DNA from: a bacterium
GTDB lineage: Bacteria > Zixibacteria > MSB-5A5 > WJJR01
Direction: 5' to 3'
Length of the DNA: 40,559 bases
Assembly: GCA_021813505.1 (NCBI GenBank)
Contig: JAKAKI010000077.1
Coordinates: 1-40,559, forward strand
Under the pieces are notes generated by a model that worked only from the letters and a program-made list of their open reading frames with translations, was not told the DNA's origin and did not search any database. A program made the translations under genes and the position numbers. This document shows, piece after piece, positions 33,173 to 40,559 of this stretch (the stretch's first letter is position 1; each line of letters begins with the position of its first letter).

Positions 33173-33242
33173 GGGAGGGCGAGGCTCCCGCCGAGCCTTT
33201 TTCCCGCGCGGACGCAGGGCTCGGCGGGAGCCTCGCCCTCCC
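33173..33242. repeat. Perfect 25-base inverted repeat with 20-base loop
   Basis: Bases 33173-33197 and 33218-33242 are perfect complements (GGGAGGGCGAGGCTCCCGCC... against the reverse). The element lies between pepF and the flavoprotein gene, both leftward. Its sequence type (the frame reads GEAPAEP) recurs in many planctomycete and other environmental genomes. It may terminate pepF or act as a REP element. Confidence 0.85.
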
Positions 33243-33277
33243 GGCGCGCATGATTCTGCAACGTCATTCGCAGCCCG

Positions 33278-35095
33278 TTACTTCTCGCACAACGCCACAA
33301 ACTCATCCACGTCGGCCATCGTGCGCGCCACTGCCGCATCCCAGAAGTCGTTCTTCGACAGGTCGACGCCGAGATGTTTCTGCGCCACCTCATCGGTCGT
33401 CATGCGGCCGGTGTCAGACAGAAGCGCCCGATAGCTCTTCGCGAACGACGGTCCCTCCTTGAGGGCGCGATCGTACACGCCCTTGGCGAAGAGGAAGCCG
33501 AATGTGTACGGGAAATTGTAGAACGGCGTGTCGGTGATAAAGAAATGCAGCTTCGATGCCCAGAATAGCGGGTGGTAGCCGTCGTTGGGGTCCAGGAGGC
33601 CGTAGAATGCTTCCTTCTGCGCCTCGGTCATCAGCGCATCCAGTTGCGCCCGGCCCACAATCCCCTTCTTCCGTTCGGCGTAGAATCGGCAATCAAAGAT
33701 GAAGCGCGCGCGAATGTTCGAAAAGAAGACGAACGCCGACTGCAGTTTCTGATCGAGCAAGGCCAGCTTCTCTTCACGTTTCGCGGCCGTGGCGAGAGCG
33801 GCATCGGTAACACGAAGCTCATTGAAGATCGAGGCTGTTTCCGCCAGGGTCATCGGATACCGCTGGGCATAGGCAGGTTCATCGCGCAGAACGAATCCGT
33901 GGTAGGCATGGCCGAGTTCATGCGCCAAGGTCGAAAGGCTGTCGTAGTTCTCGGAGAATGTCATGAATACGCGCGTCTCTTTGCGGATCGGCACACGCGA
34001 GCACCACGCGCCGGCACGCTTGCCCGACCGGTTTTCGGCTTCGACCCATTTCTTGTCGATCGCCATCCGGGTGAAATCGCCCATCTCCTTCGAGAAACTG
34101 CCCAGGTGTTCCACCACGAAGTCACCGGCTTCGGCGAAGGTAAACGACTTCTCGAGTCTTCCCACCGGCGCATCCTGATCGTACCAGCAGAAACGGTCGA
34201 TCCCCAGGAACCGTTTCTTAGCGGCGACATACTCCGCGATCTTGCGCCCCCCAGTCTGGATCGCGTGCCACATGGCGTCGAGCGATTCACGTTTCATCCG
34301 GCAGATGATCAGCGGTTCATCGAGAGGGGAGTCCCAATTGCGGTTGCGGTAAAGCGAGAGCCGGAATCCGCCCTGGGCGTTCAGTGTCATCGCGGCCAGT
34401 TCGGCGCGCGATTCCCACGCCTCTTCCATTTTCGCAAAGGCATCGCGGCGAACGGCCCGATCCGGACTGGACAGCCGCGCCGAGTTTTGGCCAAGCGAGA
34501 TGCGCTTTTTCGCACCGTTGTCATCGACCTCGACCCGAAGGTCTCCGGCCATCTTCTCATAGAGCGTGTTCCACGCATGATAACCATTGACCGCCAGCTC
34601 CAAAGCCAGCTTCTCCTGAGTTTCCGGCATTTTGATGCGGGCGATGCGCCGCATCTCGTCGAGATAGAAACGGATCGGGGCGATTCCGTCGGCGGACATG
34701 AGCCGGTCCCAATCGGCGTCGCTCTGGGATTTGGCAAACGACTCCAGCGTCGCCTTGATGATATCGAGTTTCGATTTGAGCTCGGTCGTGTGCGACACCC
34801 ACGCTGTCGCGCCGGCGTCATCCACATTCTGGCTCACCAGGCACAGCGCGAACATCGCGGCCAGGTGGATCCGTTCGGAGATCCCCTGGAGTTCGAGAAT
34901 CCACGCCGCCCAGGTGCGCTGTCCCGCATCGTTCAGTTGACCGGGCAATCCGGGAACCTTCGATTGCGCCGTGCCCAGATCGGTCTCGATCTTCGCGCAG
35001 AACTCCCGGTACGCTTTCGATTCCGATCCGCCGGGGAAAATCGAATCGATGTCCCACTTGGGTGACTGGCTGCCGTTTGATGTGGAAGGTGTCAA
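33278..35095 (-). CDS. pepF: Oligoendopeptidase F-family (M3B) peptidase
   Basis: A 605-residue M3-family zinc oligopeptidase, cytosolic, cleaving short peptides. The active-site helix HELGHAYHGF (His392, Glu393, His396) lies about two-thirds along, and EEAETASIFNE-like sequence (LAETASIFNELRV) supplies the third ligand. N-terminal helices (EFCAKIETDLGTAQSKV, FAMFALCLVSQNVDDAGA-type) fit the M3B lobe. The start is TTG 35095 with AGGAG eight bases ahead; an in-frame TGA lies two codons upstream, so no longer form is possible. It follows the M23 gene in the same direction, 179 bases away. Confidence 0.93.
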   Translation of the reverse strand: MTPSTSNGSQSPKWDIDSIFPGGSESKAYREFCAKIETDLGTAQSKVPGLPGQLNDAGQRTWAAWILELQGISERIHLAAMFALCLVSQNVDDAGATAWVSHTTELKSKLDIIKATLESFAKSQSDADWDRLMSADGIAPIRFYLDEMRRIARIKMPETQEKLALELAVNGYHAWNTLYEKMAGDLRVEVDDNGAKKRISLGQNSARLSSPDRAVRRDAFAKMEEAWESRAELAAMTLNAQGGFRLSLYRNRNWDSPLDEPLIICRMKRESLDAMWHAIQTGGRKIAEYVAAKKRFLGIDRFCWYDQDAPVGRLEKSFTFAEAGDFVVEHLGSFSKEMGDFTRMAIDKKWVEAENRSGKRAGAWCSRVPIRKETRVFMTFSENYDSLSTLAHELGHAYHGFVLRDEPAYAQRYPMTLAETASIFNELRVTDAALATAAKREEKLALLDQKLQSAFVFFSNIRARFIFDCRFYAERKKGIVGRAQLDALMTEAQKEAFYGLLDPNDGYHPLFWASKLHFFITDTPFYNFPYTFGFLFAKGVYDRALKEGPSFAKSYRALLSDTGRMTTDEVAQKHLGVDLSKNDFWDAAVARTMADVDEFVALCEK

Positions 35096-35274
35096 CGTTC
35101 ACGCTCCTGCGATTGGTTCACGTCTCAGGGTCACGATGAAGGAAGAAAAGCATCTGCGTGGACGGAATAAAGTGCAATTGCACGGTGCTTAAGGCAACTG
35201 CCCCCACCGGGGCCATTGATACAACTCTCAAGAGAAGGATGGTCTGCGCCCGATGGCGGCTGCCCCGGAGCGCG

Positions 35275-36624
35275 TCAGGGGATGCGAATCACTTCATCCC
35301 CCGATGGGATCTCCCGTTTGTGCACAACTTCGAGATTCTTCCCATCGCTGACGGGGAGACGTCCGCTCGACAGGACTCCGTCCAATTCCTCCGGTTTTAC
35401 GGAGGAGAGGACGGTGAATTCGGTGAAGACATAGGGAATACCTTCGGATGCCAAAGGCGCCGGGCCAGCGATGGCATGGATGTGCAGGTGTGGGGCATCG
35501 GAATTTCCCGAATTGCCGATGTGGCCAAGCACGTCGCCCTTCTTCACCTTCTGACCCGTCTTCACGGTGATTCCACCGGGTTTGAGATGGCCGAGGAGAA
35601 CGAATTCACCTTCACGCAGTTTGAGCACGACAAAGTTGCCGCAGATATTCGCCCGTGTCATCCGCACGGCACGAGTGGGGGTTAACGGCGTGTTCTCCTG
35701 GATGCTGTCGCAGACTTGGACGACATCGCCATCGTCGACAGCAAGCACCTCCTGCCCGTAGCCGTACCAATTCTCGTTCTTGGACGGGTCGGTGTGCCAG
35801 AGCCGCCCGTCGTCTCCCACCTTCATCAGGTCGAGGGCGAATCGTTGCGCGACAAATGTGCGGCCATCGAGCGCATGCATGGCCCGGCGGTGGTCACTAT
35901 TCACGCTCGGCCCATTGGCCTCCAGCCATTGGCCGCTACGAATCGGCCAGGAATAGGGGACCATGTCCCGGTCGTTCACCGGTGTAATACCGCCCTCCAC
36001 CATGCGGGCGACGCGCCCGCCCTTCGGATCGGCGATCGTGAAGATCAAACGATGTGTCAGCGTACGCGGCACATCCCGTCCCTGCGGCAGTTGCAGCCAG
36101 AACAGGATCACAATCCGCTGCCCGCCATGGACAATGCGGGGATCTTCGGTCTCTGCCGGCGGCGCACCCGGATGCCAGACTTTGGCGATCGGGCCATCAT
36201 CCGGATACCGGGCGATCGGCTTCACCGAGTCGGCCACGTCGTAGACCAGCACATGTTCGAGCGAAAGATCCATCGCCCGGAAGTTCGTCACATGCAACTC
36301 GTACGACAGGACAACCGATCCGTTCGCCTTCACCGGAGTGGGCGGTGTCTGCACGAATATTTCCACGGGCAGATCGGATTCGATGACGGCAACTGCGGCC
36401 ACGGGGGAGAGGAGCAAGAGCACGAAAGCCCAGAGAACGCAGTGTGTTGAAAGGCCGGGCAGGCAAGAGTGTCTACCCCACTTTTGGTCCTGGGAGTTCC
36501 TGTCTCTCAGTGGCGCGGACACTCCTGTCCGCGCTCTCGTCAGCAGATGCCGGGATTTCTCAACACCCCCAGCGCCGGCGAGCTTCGATCGTATCGCGAT
36601 TTCAATCCGGAGTCTGTTTCTCAT
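35275..36624 (-). CDS. M23 (LytM-like) peptidase with repeat-derived insertion in its signal region
   Basis: A 449-residue exported protein. The C-terminal M23 metallopeptidase domain has QRFALDLMK (Asp ligand), GHLKPGGITVKTGQKVKKGD, GHIGNSG and the HxH pair in PHLHIHA; these enzymes cut peptidoglycan cross-bridges or act as regulators. A beta-rich domain (about 90-250) precedes it. ATG 36624 overlaps the rubrerythrin stop (ATGA), suggesting coupling. The next 20 residues are basic, then the 123-bp repeat (36566-36444) is read through in frame for 41 codons, and only then comes the hydrophobic signal core (VLWAFVLLLLSPVAAVA). The original signal peptide was probably MRNRLR...VLWAFVLLLL. Whether export still works is unknown. 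Confidence 0.83.
   Translation of the reverse strand: MRNRLRIEIAIRSKLAGAGGVEKSRHLLTRARTGVSAPLRDRNSQDQKWGRHSCLPGLSTHCVLWAFVLLLLSPVAAVAVIESDLPVEIFVQTPPTPVKANGSVVLSYELHVTNFRAMDLSLEHVLVYDVADSVKPIARYPDDGPIAKVWHPGAPPAETEDPRIVHGGQRIVILFWLQLPQGRDVPRTLTHRLIFTIADPKGGRVARMVEGGITPVNDRDMVPYSWPIRSGQWLEANGPSVNSDHRRAMHALDGRTFVAQRFALDLMKVGDDGRLWHTDPSKNENWYGYGQEVLAVDDGDVVQVCDSIQENTPLTPTRAVRMTRANICGNFVVLKLREGEFVLLGHLKPGGITVKTGQKVKKGDVLGHIGNSGNSDAPHLHIHAIAGPAPLASEGIPYVFTEFTVLSSVKPEELDGVLSSGRLPVSDGKNLEVVHKREIPSGDEVIRIP
36444..36566. repeat. Dispersed 123-bp palindromic element, copy 2, inside an M23 peptidase gene
   Basis: Ends GTGTTGAAAGGCCGGGC and, on the other strand, GTGTTGAGAAATCCCGGC are imperfect inverted repeats. 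A perfect GCGCGGACA/TGTCCGCGC hairpin lies inside. The length is 41 codons exactly and there is no in-frame stop in the reading direction of the peptidase. Compare copy 1 at 13396-13518. Confidence 0.83.
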
Positions 36625-37121
36625 GAGATCTCGTTGAATTTGGCCTTGGAGGCGCCGCACACCGGGCACTTGTCGGGGGCGTCGCCGATCACCGTGTGGC
36701 CGCAAACCTCGCAAACATAGATCCGTTGGCCGGTCAAGTCTGCTCCCGCCTTGACGGCGGCCAGTGCCTTGGAGTAAAGCTCGTGATGGATTCTCTCCAC
36801 GGCAAGGGCATGTTTGAAGGATGACACCGCAGCGGAGTTTTGCTCTTGTTCACCTGTGGCCACAAATTCGGGGTACATCGTCTGGAATTCGTACGCCTCG
36901 CCGGCGATGGCATCCTCGAGATTGGAAATGGTGGTCTTCACTCCCCCCATGACGCGGAAGTGGGAATGCGCATGGACGGTTTCGGCCGCCGCGACGGCGC
37001 GAAACAGCTTGGCGACTTGAGCGAATCCTTCATTGTCGGCCTTCCTGGCGTAGGCCAGGTATTTCCGGTTGGCCTGGCTTTCGCCCGCAAACGCCGCCTT
37101 GAGGTTTTCCGAAGTTGGCAT
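36621..37121 (-). CDS. rbr: Rubrerythrin
   Basis: A 166-residue rubrerythrin, a cytosolic non-haem diiron peroxidase that protects anaerobes and microaerophiles from hydrogen peroxide. Diiron ligands are visible in GESQANRKY, AAETVHAHSHF, GEAYEFQTMYPEF and VERIHHELY. The C-terminal rubredoxin-like site has two knuckles, Cys137/Cys140 and Cys152/Cys155, for a single iron. AAAGGAG eight bases ahead fixes ATG 37121. Its stop overlaps the M23 start. The protein implies oxygen-sensitive metabolism in the host. Confidence 0.95.
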   Translation of the reverse strand: MPTSENLKAAFAGESQANRKYLAYARKADNEGFAQVAKLFRAVAAAETVHAHSHFRVMGGVKTTISNLEDAIAGEAYEFQTMYPEFVATGEQEQNSAAVSSFKHALAVERIHHELYSKALAAVKAGADLTGQRIYVCEVCGHTVIGDAPDKCPVCGASKAKFNEIS

Positions 37122-37787
37122 GGTGAATGCTCCTTTCTGACTACGAAGTTGGTCATAGGCTCCTTGGTACGGGCTTGGATTGAAAGGAACCTCCGGCAGC
37201 ATGATTCTGTCGACCAACAAGTGCGGGGGATGGCCCAGAATTGTCACAGACTTGACGAGACGAGTTTATGGCTGTCACGCTGAGCGACCGAAGGGAGCGA
37301 AGCATCTGCATTGCTTGCCGCAGGCGCGGGGACCGGACAGCAGACCCTTCACTCGCTTCGCTCGTTCAGGGTGACAGCGCGAGCATTGTAGGCCGTTTTG
37401 AAAGAACTTCAAAGTCTGCTAACGGAGGAGAACGAAAGTGGGCAAAGCCCACCTACCTACTTCGCACGGAATTGGCAGGGCGGGCTCGGCCCACCGGTAC
37501 TTGCGGGAAAAACGCCCGCGGCGGTATTTCAACACACTCTGGCAGCTTGGTGCGCCTGCAGACCGATGGGCGACATCCGTCTTTTCCTGTGGGGCGACTC
37601 ATTTGAGAAAGAAGGCACAAAGTAGTTGACGTTATGCTCTATGCCGCCGTTGCAATCTGTTGGAGGGGCCGCTGTGAAAAACGTTGTTAACCCTGGAATA
37701 ACTTAGCGTAATTTATCACAATCTCGTACAACAGTTGGACAGACAAAGACCGGATCACCTGCGGGGGTGACGGTCAAAGGAGGGGTC
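37122..37787. other. Gene-free interval between divergent genes
   Basis: No gene was recognised. It holds the repeat at 37271-37378, a GTGGGC/GCCCAC hairpin (37438-37452) and an AT-rich stretch (about 37680-37730) that may contain a promoter for the SBBP gene; no good -35/-10 pair was seen. Confidence 0.5.
37271..37378. repeat. Inverted-repeat element of the GTCACGCTGAGC type
   Basis: Left end GCTGTCACGCTGAGCGACCG and right end GCTTCGCTCGTTCAGGGTGACAGC-type sequence are imperfect complements. This GTCACGCTGAGCGACCGAAGG-like motif is a common dispersed sequence in environmental bacterial genomes. No coding role. Confidence 0.65.
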
Positions 37788-38990
37788 GTGCGACGCCTGT
37801 GGGCGCTCGTTTGGGGAGTCGGGATTGGCTTCGGGATTGTTGCCATTCCTGCCAGTAGCTCGGCCCAAATCGAGACCGCCTGGATGAACCACTACGATGG
37901 CTTCGGACGGGGCGGCACCCTTCCCGATGCTATCGTGACCGACCGAGCCGGAAACGCGTACATCACCGGACGAACCTGGAATGGGTCGGCATTCGATCAG
38001 GTTCTGCTGAAATACGACCCGAATGGAATGCTCTTGTGGGAGCGCAAATACACCGGCGTAGCGGAATTCAGCGGTGACGCGACGAGTCTGGCCATCAGCC
38101 AATCCGGCAACATCTGCATCACGGGCTCCAACTCCTTTGGCGGCAGGCACCACGGATACTGTGTTCTGACGTTCGATCCTTCAGGGGGTCTCATGGCCGA
38201 GGACTGGCGCAACTGGCCTGATTTCGGACCCACGCACATTCAGGCGGTACAGAGTGATGCCGCCGGGGCGGTCTATGTGATCGGTTTGCATGAGACATCG
38301 GTGGGGGACACCGACTGTTTTGTGAGGAAGTACTCCGCTTCCGGCAAACTGCTTTGGGATAACCTGTTTGATGCGACGAGCAGCGCGAGCATGGCCACCG
38401 CTCTGAAAGTCGATACGTTCGGCCGGATCGCTGTCGCCGGCGAATGCCGAAACCATGGCGTGAGCCAGTTCCTGACGATCGAGTACAACCAAGATGGAGA
38501 CTTGCTGTGGAAGGAGCGTTTCCACCCCGAAAAGGACGTCCGGGCGGTCCCGAGGCAGATTGAAATCGGCGGGGCCGGAGAAGTCTATGTGACCGGCTGC
38601 AGTCATGGTTCGCGACCGGACTGCGATATTGTCCTGGTCAAGTATACCGGTGACGGGCGCCGGGACTGGCATCGAACATACAGCGCCACCGGACACTCGC
38701 CGGATCGTGTCGCCGGGATGGCGGTCGACGCTTCCGGCAACGTGTTTGTGGCGGGATTCAGCCGCGATGCGAAGACCGACTTCGACTATCTGACCTTGAA
38801 ATACGACTCCTATGGAGGCCTGGTGTGGGAGACGCGATACAACGGACCGTCCGATTCGCGTGACCAGGCCCGGGGAGTGGCCATTGACCCCCAGGGGAAT
38901 GCCCTTGTGACGGGAGCCTCGTGGCTCAACGGGCTTGGCTATCGGTTCGTCACCGTGAAGTACTGTGCGGATGTCCCCGCTGGACGGTGA
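37788..38990 (+). CDS. Exported SBBP-type seven-bladed beta-propeller protein
   Basis: A 400-residue exported protein. Signal peptide: MRRLWALVWGVGIGFGIVAIPASSSAQ. Seven repeats of about 50-55 residues follow, each with a pattern like D..GN.Y(V/I)TG ... (L/V)KYD..G.L.W: for example GNAYITGRT...LLKYDPNGMLLW, GEVYVTGCS...LVKYTGDGRRDW and GNVFVAGFS...LKYDSYGGLVW. The pattern matches SBBP/delta-60-like beta-propeller repeats of secreted bacterial proteins; seven copies suit one closed propeller. No catalytic motif is visible. The GTG at 37788 is chosen because AAAGGAGG lies four to five bases ahead; an in-frame GTG at 37767 would place that site inside the gene. A palindromic element follows the stop. 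Confidence 0.85.
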   Translation: MRRLWALVWGVGIGFGIVAIPASSSAQIETAWMNHYDGFGRGGTLPDAIVTDRAGNAYITGRTWNGSAFDQVLLKYDPNGMLLWERKYTGVAEFSGDATSLAISQSGNICITGSNSFGGRHHGYCVLTFDPSGGLMAEDWRNWPDFGPTHIQAVQSDAAGAVYVIGLHETSVGDTDCFVRKYSASGKLLWDNLFDATSSASMATALKVDTFGRIAVAGECRNHGVSQFLTIEYNQDGDLLWKERFHPEKDVRAVPRQIEIGGAGEVYVTGCSHGSRPDCDIVLVKYTGDGRRDWHRTYSATGHSPDRVAGMAVDASGNVFVAGFSRDAKTDFDYLTLKYDSYGGLVWETRYNGPSDSRDQARGVAIDPQGNALVTGASWLNGLGYRFVTVKYCADVPAGR

Positions 38991-39032
38991 GGACATATTG
39001 GTACCGGAGCCTGACGAAAGTCTGACTATCCG

Positions 39033-39164
39033 GTGCCACGGACAAAGAAGACCGAGCGGCTTTTTGCTCGGGCTTCCTTGTCCGTGTCTTTCTTCCGTCT
39101 GTGAGAAGAAGACACGGACAAGCAGATTCTCCAAAGAGCCGGAGAATCTGCTTGTCCGTGGCAC
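39033..39164. repeat. Palindromic dispersed element (hairpin family B), copy 2
   Basis: The core has the same length as 17667-17798 and nearly the same sequence, with the same GTGCCACGGACAA/TTGTCCGTGGCAC ends and two internal hairpins. Similarity extends right to TTTCTCAA (about 39181-39188) but the left outer end is missing. It lies 3' of the SBBP gene stop, as copy 1 lies 3' of another gene. Confidence 0.82.
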
Positions 39165-39189
39165 CCCGCTGGAGAGCTGGGTTTCTCAA

Positions 39190-39510
39190 TACACACACAA
39201 CGGCAGGTTCTGCCCATCACAAGCGTGCGGCTCGTTTCATACATTGTGAATAATAGTGCAATCTTGTTACCGTACTGTGAGATATCGCCAAATTGATTCT
39301 GTCGGGGATCGGTCTTGTCCGTCACGATCCCGCTACCTCGAACGCCCCATCTGCACCTACGAGACGTTGACTGGATGGCGCTCCAATTGGCAGCGGATTT
39401 GCGCATGGCATCCTATCAGATGCTTGTGACAAAATGTACAAAATTGCGTTTGCTTTATGGATTGCCGCCGTAGATAGTGTGTGGGAGCTCGGCCCGCAAC
39501 ACTTGGCGAC
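39190..39510. other. AT-richer interval without a gene
   Basis: No gene was recognised. It is less GC-rich than its surroundings (for example around 39230-39300 and 39420-39460) and probably contains the promoter of the iron-sulfur gene, but no clear box pair was seen. Confidence 0.4.
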
Positions 39511-39627
39511 CGGGCACCAATGCGCGGAAGACCGCGCGAGCGCAGGCCAGGCGGCCTGTAGCGGGTGTGCCGACTGAGGCGTCGGTAAGCGGGTGGGTCA
39601 CGCGCCCCCAGGGCGGACCCACCCCGC
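39511..39627 (+). ncRNA. Candidate structured leader RNA of the iron-sulfur gene
   Basis: Consecutive stems: GCGCGG/CCGCGC closed by AAGA (39522-39537), CAGGCC/GGCCTG (39543-39558), both inside GGCAC/GTGCC (39513-39517 with 39567-39571) as a possible three-way junction, then CCGAC/GTCGG (39570-39585) and a long GCGGGTGGGTC/GACCCACCCCGC stem (39589-39627). No known family was recognised. It ends 40 bases before the SD of the next gene. Confidence 0.4.
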
Positions 39628-39678
39628 AAAATACCGGCCCGGCGGCCGCCCCGCTTGTGATTCCTCCGGAGGTCCCGC

Positions 39679-40559
39679 ATGACGAGTTCCCTCACGGCAA
39701 GTGCGCCTGTTTCTGCGCCGGAAATGACGCTGGAAACTCTGCGTAATTTCCCCGAAGGACGGGAAGTGTGGACATGCATGCAGTGCGGCATGTGCGCCGG
39801 CACCTGTCCCTACGGCGATGTCATGGATTACCCGCCACGCCGCATCATCGCTATGATGCGCGCCGGCTTGCTGGAAAAGGTGTTCGAAAGCGAGAGTCTG
39901 CTTGCGTGCGTGGCATGCTATGCCTGCATGGCCAAATGCCCCCGCGGCATCCAACTGACCGAGGTGCTCCTGCCTCTGGTCAAAGAACAGGTCTTCGCCC
40001 GGCTCCCCGAACTTCCGGCCGAATTGCAAAGGGCCCTCGGCAACACGCTCCGCTATGGGAATCCCATGGCCGAATCGGCGCGAAAGCGTGCCGCCTGGAC
40101 GAAGTCGGCAGAGGTTCCCATCCGGGTACTCTCGGAGGATCCGGCCCCGACCGACGTGCTCTGGTTTGTGGAATGCCATAACTCCTATTACCAGCGCGGC
40201 CAGGATGTCAGCCGCGCCACCGCGCGTGTCTTCAACGCCATGGGAATCGATTTCGCCATCCTCGGCAATGAAGAGAAATGCTCCGGCGAAGGTGCCCGCC
40301 TGCTGGGCGAAACCGGGCTGTTCGATACGCTCATGGATTACAACATGGCCGTATTCCAGAAGTACCAGTTCAAGCGCATCGTGACCTCCGGCGCTCATGC
40401 TTACGACGCATTCAAACACCAGTACTCCAGTGCCGGCTTCAATTATCCGGTCGAGCACACGACTCCCTTCCTGGCTCATCAACTGGATTCACTGCGGCCT
40501 CTCATGCGGAAGAAATTGAACTACAAGATCACCTATCACGATGCCTGCGCGCTGGGACG
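39679..40559 (+). CDS. HdrD/GlpC-type (Fe-S)-binding protein, N-terminal part
   Basis: At least 293 residues, running off the window end. Two ferredoxin-type [4Fe-4S] motifs, CMQCGMCAGTCP (Cys33 first) and CVACYACMAKCP, are followed by a CCG-type domain: the EEKCSGEGARLLGE region and, at the window end, YHDACALG. This order (2x[4Fe-4S] then CCG domains) is that of heterodisulfide-reductase HdrD, GlpC and glycolate-oxidase GlcF-like subunits, which pass electrons between membrane or flavin partners and a thiol or quinone site. The CCG motif normally reads CCG; here it is KCSGE, so the first cysteine pair is altered. GGAGG (39668-39672) and the frame fix ATG 39679. The partner gene is presumably downstream. 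Confidence 0.88.
   Translation, partial: MTSSLTASAPVSAPEMTLETLRNFPEGREVWTCMQCGMCAGTCPYGDVMDYPPRRIIAMMRAGLLEKVFESESLLACVACYACMAKCPRGIQLTEVLLPLVKEQVFARLPELPAELQRALGNTLRYGNPMAESARKRAAWTKSAEVPIRVLSEDPAPTDVLWFVECHNSYYQRGQDVSRATARVFNAMGIDFAILGNEEKCSGEGARLLGETGLFDTLMDYNMAVFQKYQFKRIVTSGAHAYDAFKHQYSSAGFNYPVEHTTPFLAHQLDSLRPLMRKKLNYKITYHDACALG

Noticed and set aside
33572-35065. 497-codon open frame opposite pepF
   Set aside because: Antisense shadow of a gene with an intact HELGH active site.
13396-39188. Dispersed repeats taken as a CRISPR array
   Set aside because: Copies are palindromic, 120-200 bases long and kilobases apart, not short direct repeats with regular spacers; no cas genes.
39491-39560. 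Resemblance to a cobalamin riboswitch (CCCGCAAC and AGGCCAGGCGGCCTG)
   Set aside because: The order and spacing of the conserved blocks is wrong and the GCCACTG and GGTGCxAATCC elements are missing.

Overview
The window looks like chromosomal DNA from a Gram-negative bacterium of the FCB group, most plausibly candidate phylum Zixibacteria or a close relative. The basis is composition and family content, not a marker gene. A secreted M1 peptidase ends in a dockerin-like tail with the 'YVFNGGPAPAP' pattern. A large secreted protein ends in a PNPY...SGIYIYRV-type C-terminal sorting-like domain. There are Asp-box and SBBP beta-propeller proteins, a LolA-like protein, and many GC-rich dispersed palindromic repeats between genes. 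No rRNA, tRNA, CRISPR array, integrase or transposase was seen.

Layout. Bases 1-4782: the tail of a cold-shock protein with its terminator, a promoter, a Lon-family protease whose ATPase motifs are badly eroded, and an exported TldD-type metallopeptidase. Bases 4822-12263: secreted proteins, namely an M1 aminopeptidase with dockerin-like tail (+), a protein with about twelve GxDxY repeats (-), and a large sorting-domain protein (-). Bases 12355-13307: a possible promoter with 15 G between -35 and -10, a membrane-anchored thioredoxin-like protein and an eight-cysteine exported peptide. Bases 13804-17588: a small 2-TM protein, ComB phosphatase, a DUF2339 membrane protein and an NAD(P)-binding protein.

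Bases 17904-21876 hold a complete riboflavin operon: promoter, FMN riboswitch, expression-platform hairpin, then ribD-ribE-ribBA-ribH. A nested inverted-repeat cluster separates it from a leftward block (22257-27869): an Asp-box beta-propeller giant, a LolA-like protein, a CxxS thioredoxin-fold protein and a KynB-type cyclase. Bases 28259-31868 form a tight rightward operon of unknown function (3-TM membrane protein, calcineurin-like phosphoesterase, amidohydrolase). Bases 31889-37121 are leftward: HI0933-type flavoprotein, oligoendopeptidase F, M23 peptidase and rubrerythrin. The window closes with a secreted seven-repeat SBBP propeller and, after a hairpin-rich leader, the start of an HdrD/GlpC-type iron-sulfur protein running off the end.

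Candidates most worth follow-up: the ATPase-degenerate Lon; the poly-G promoter upstream of the thiol-redox/eight-cysteine-peptide pair; a 123-bp palindromic element (41 codons) lying in frame in the signal-peptide region of the M23 peptidase, with a second 123-bp copy 23 kb away; the phosphoesterase/amidohydrolase operon; and the structured leader of the iron-sulfur gene. All functional statements come from reading motifs by eye; no database search was run.
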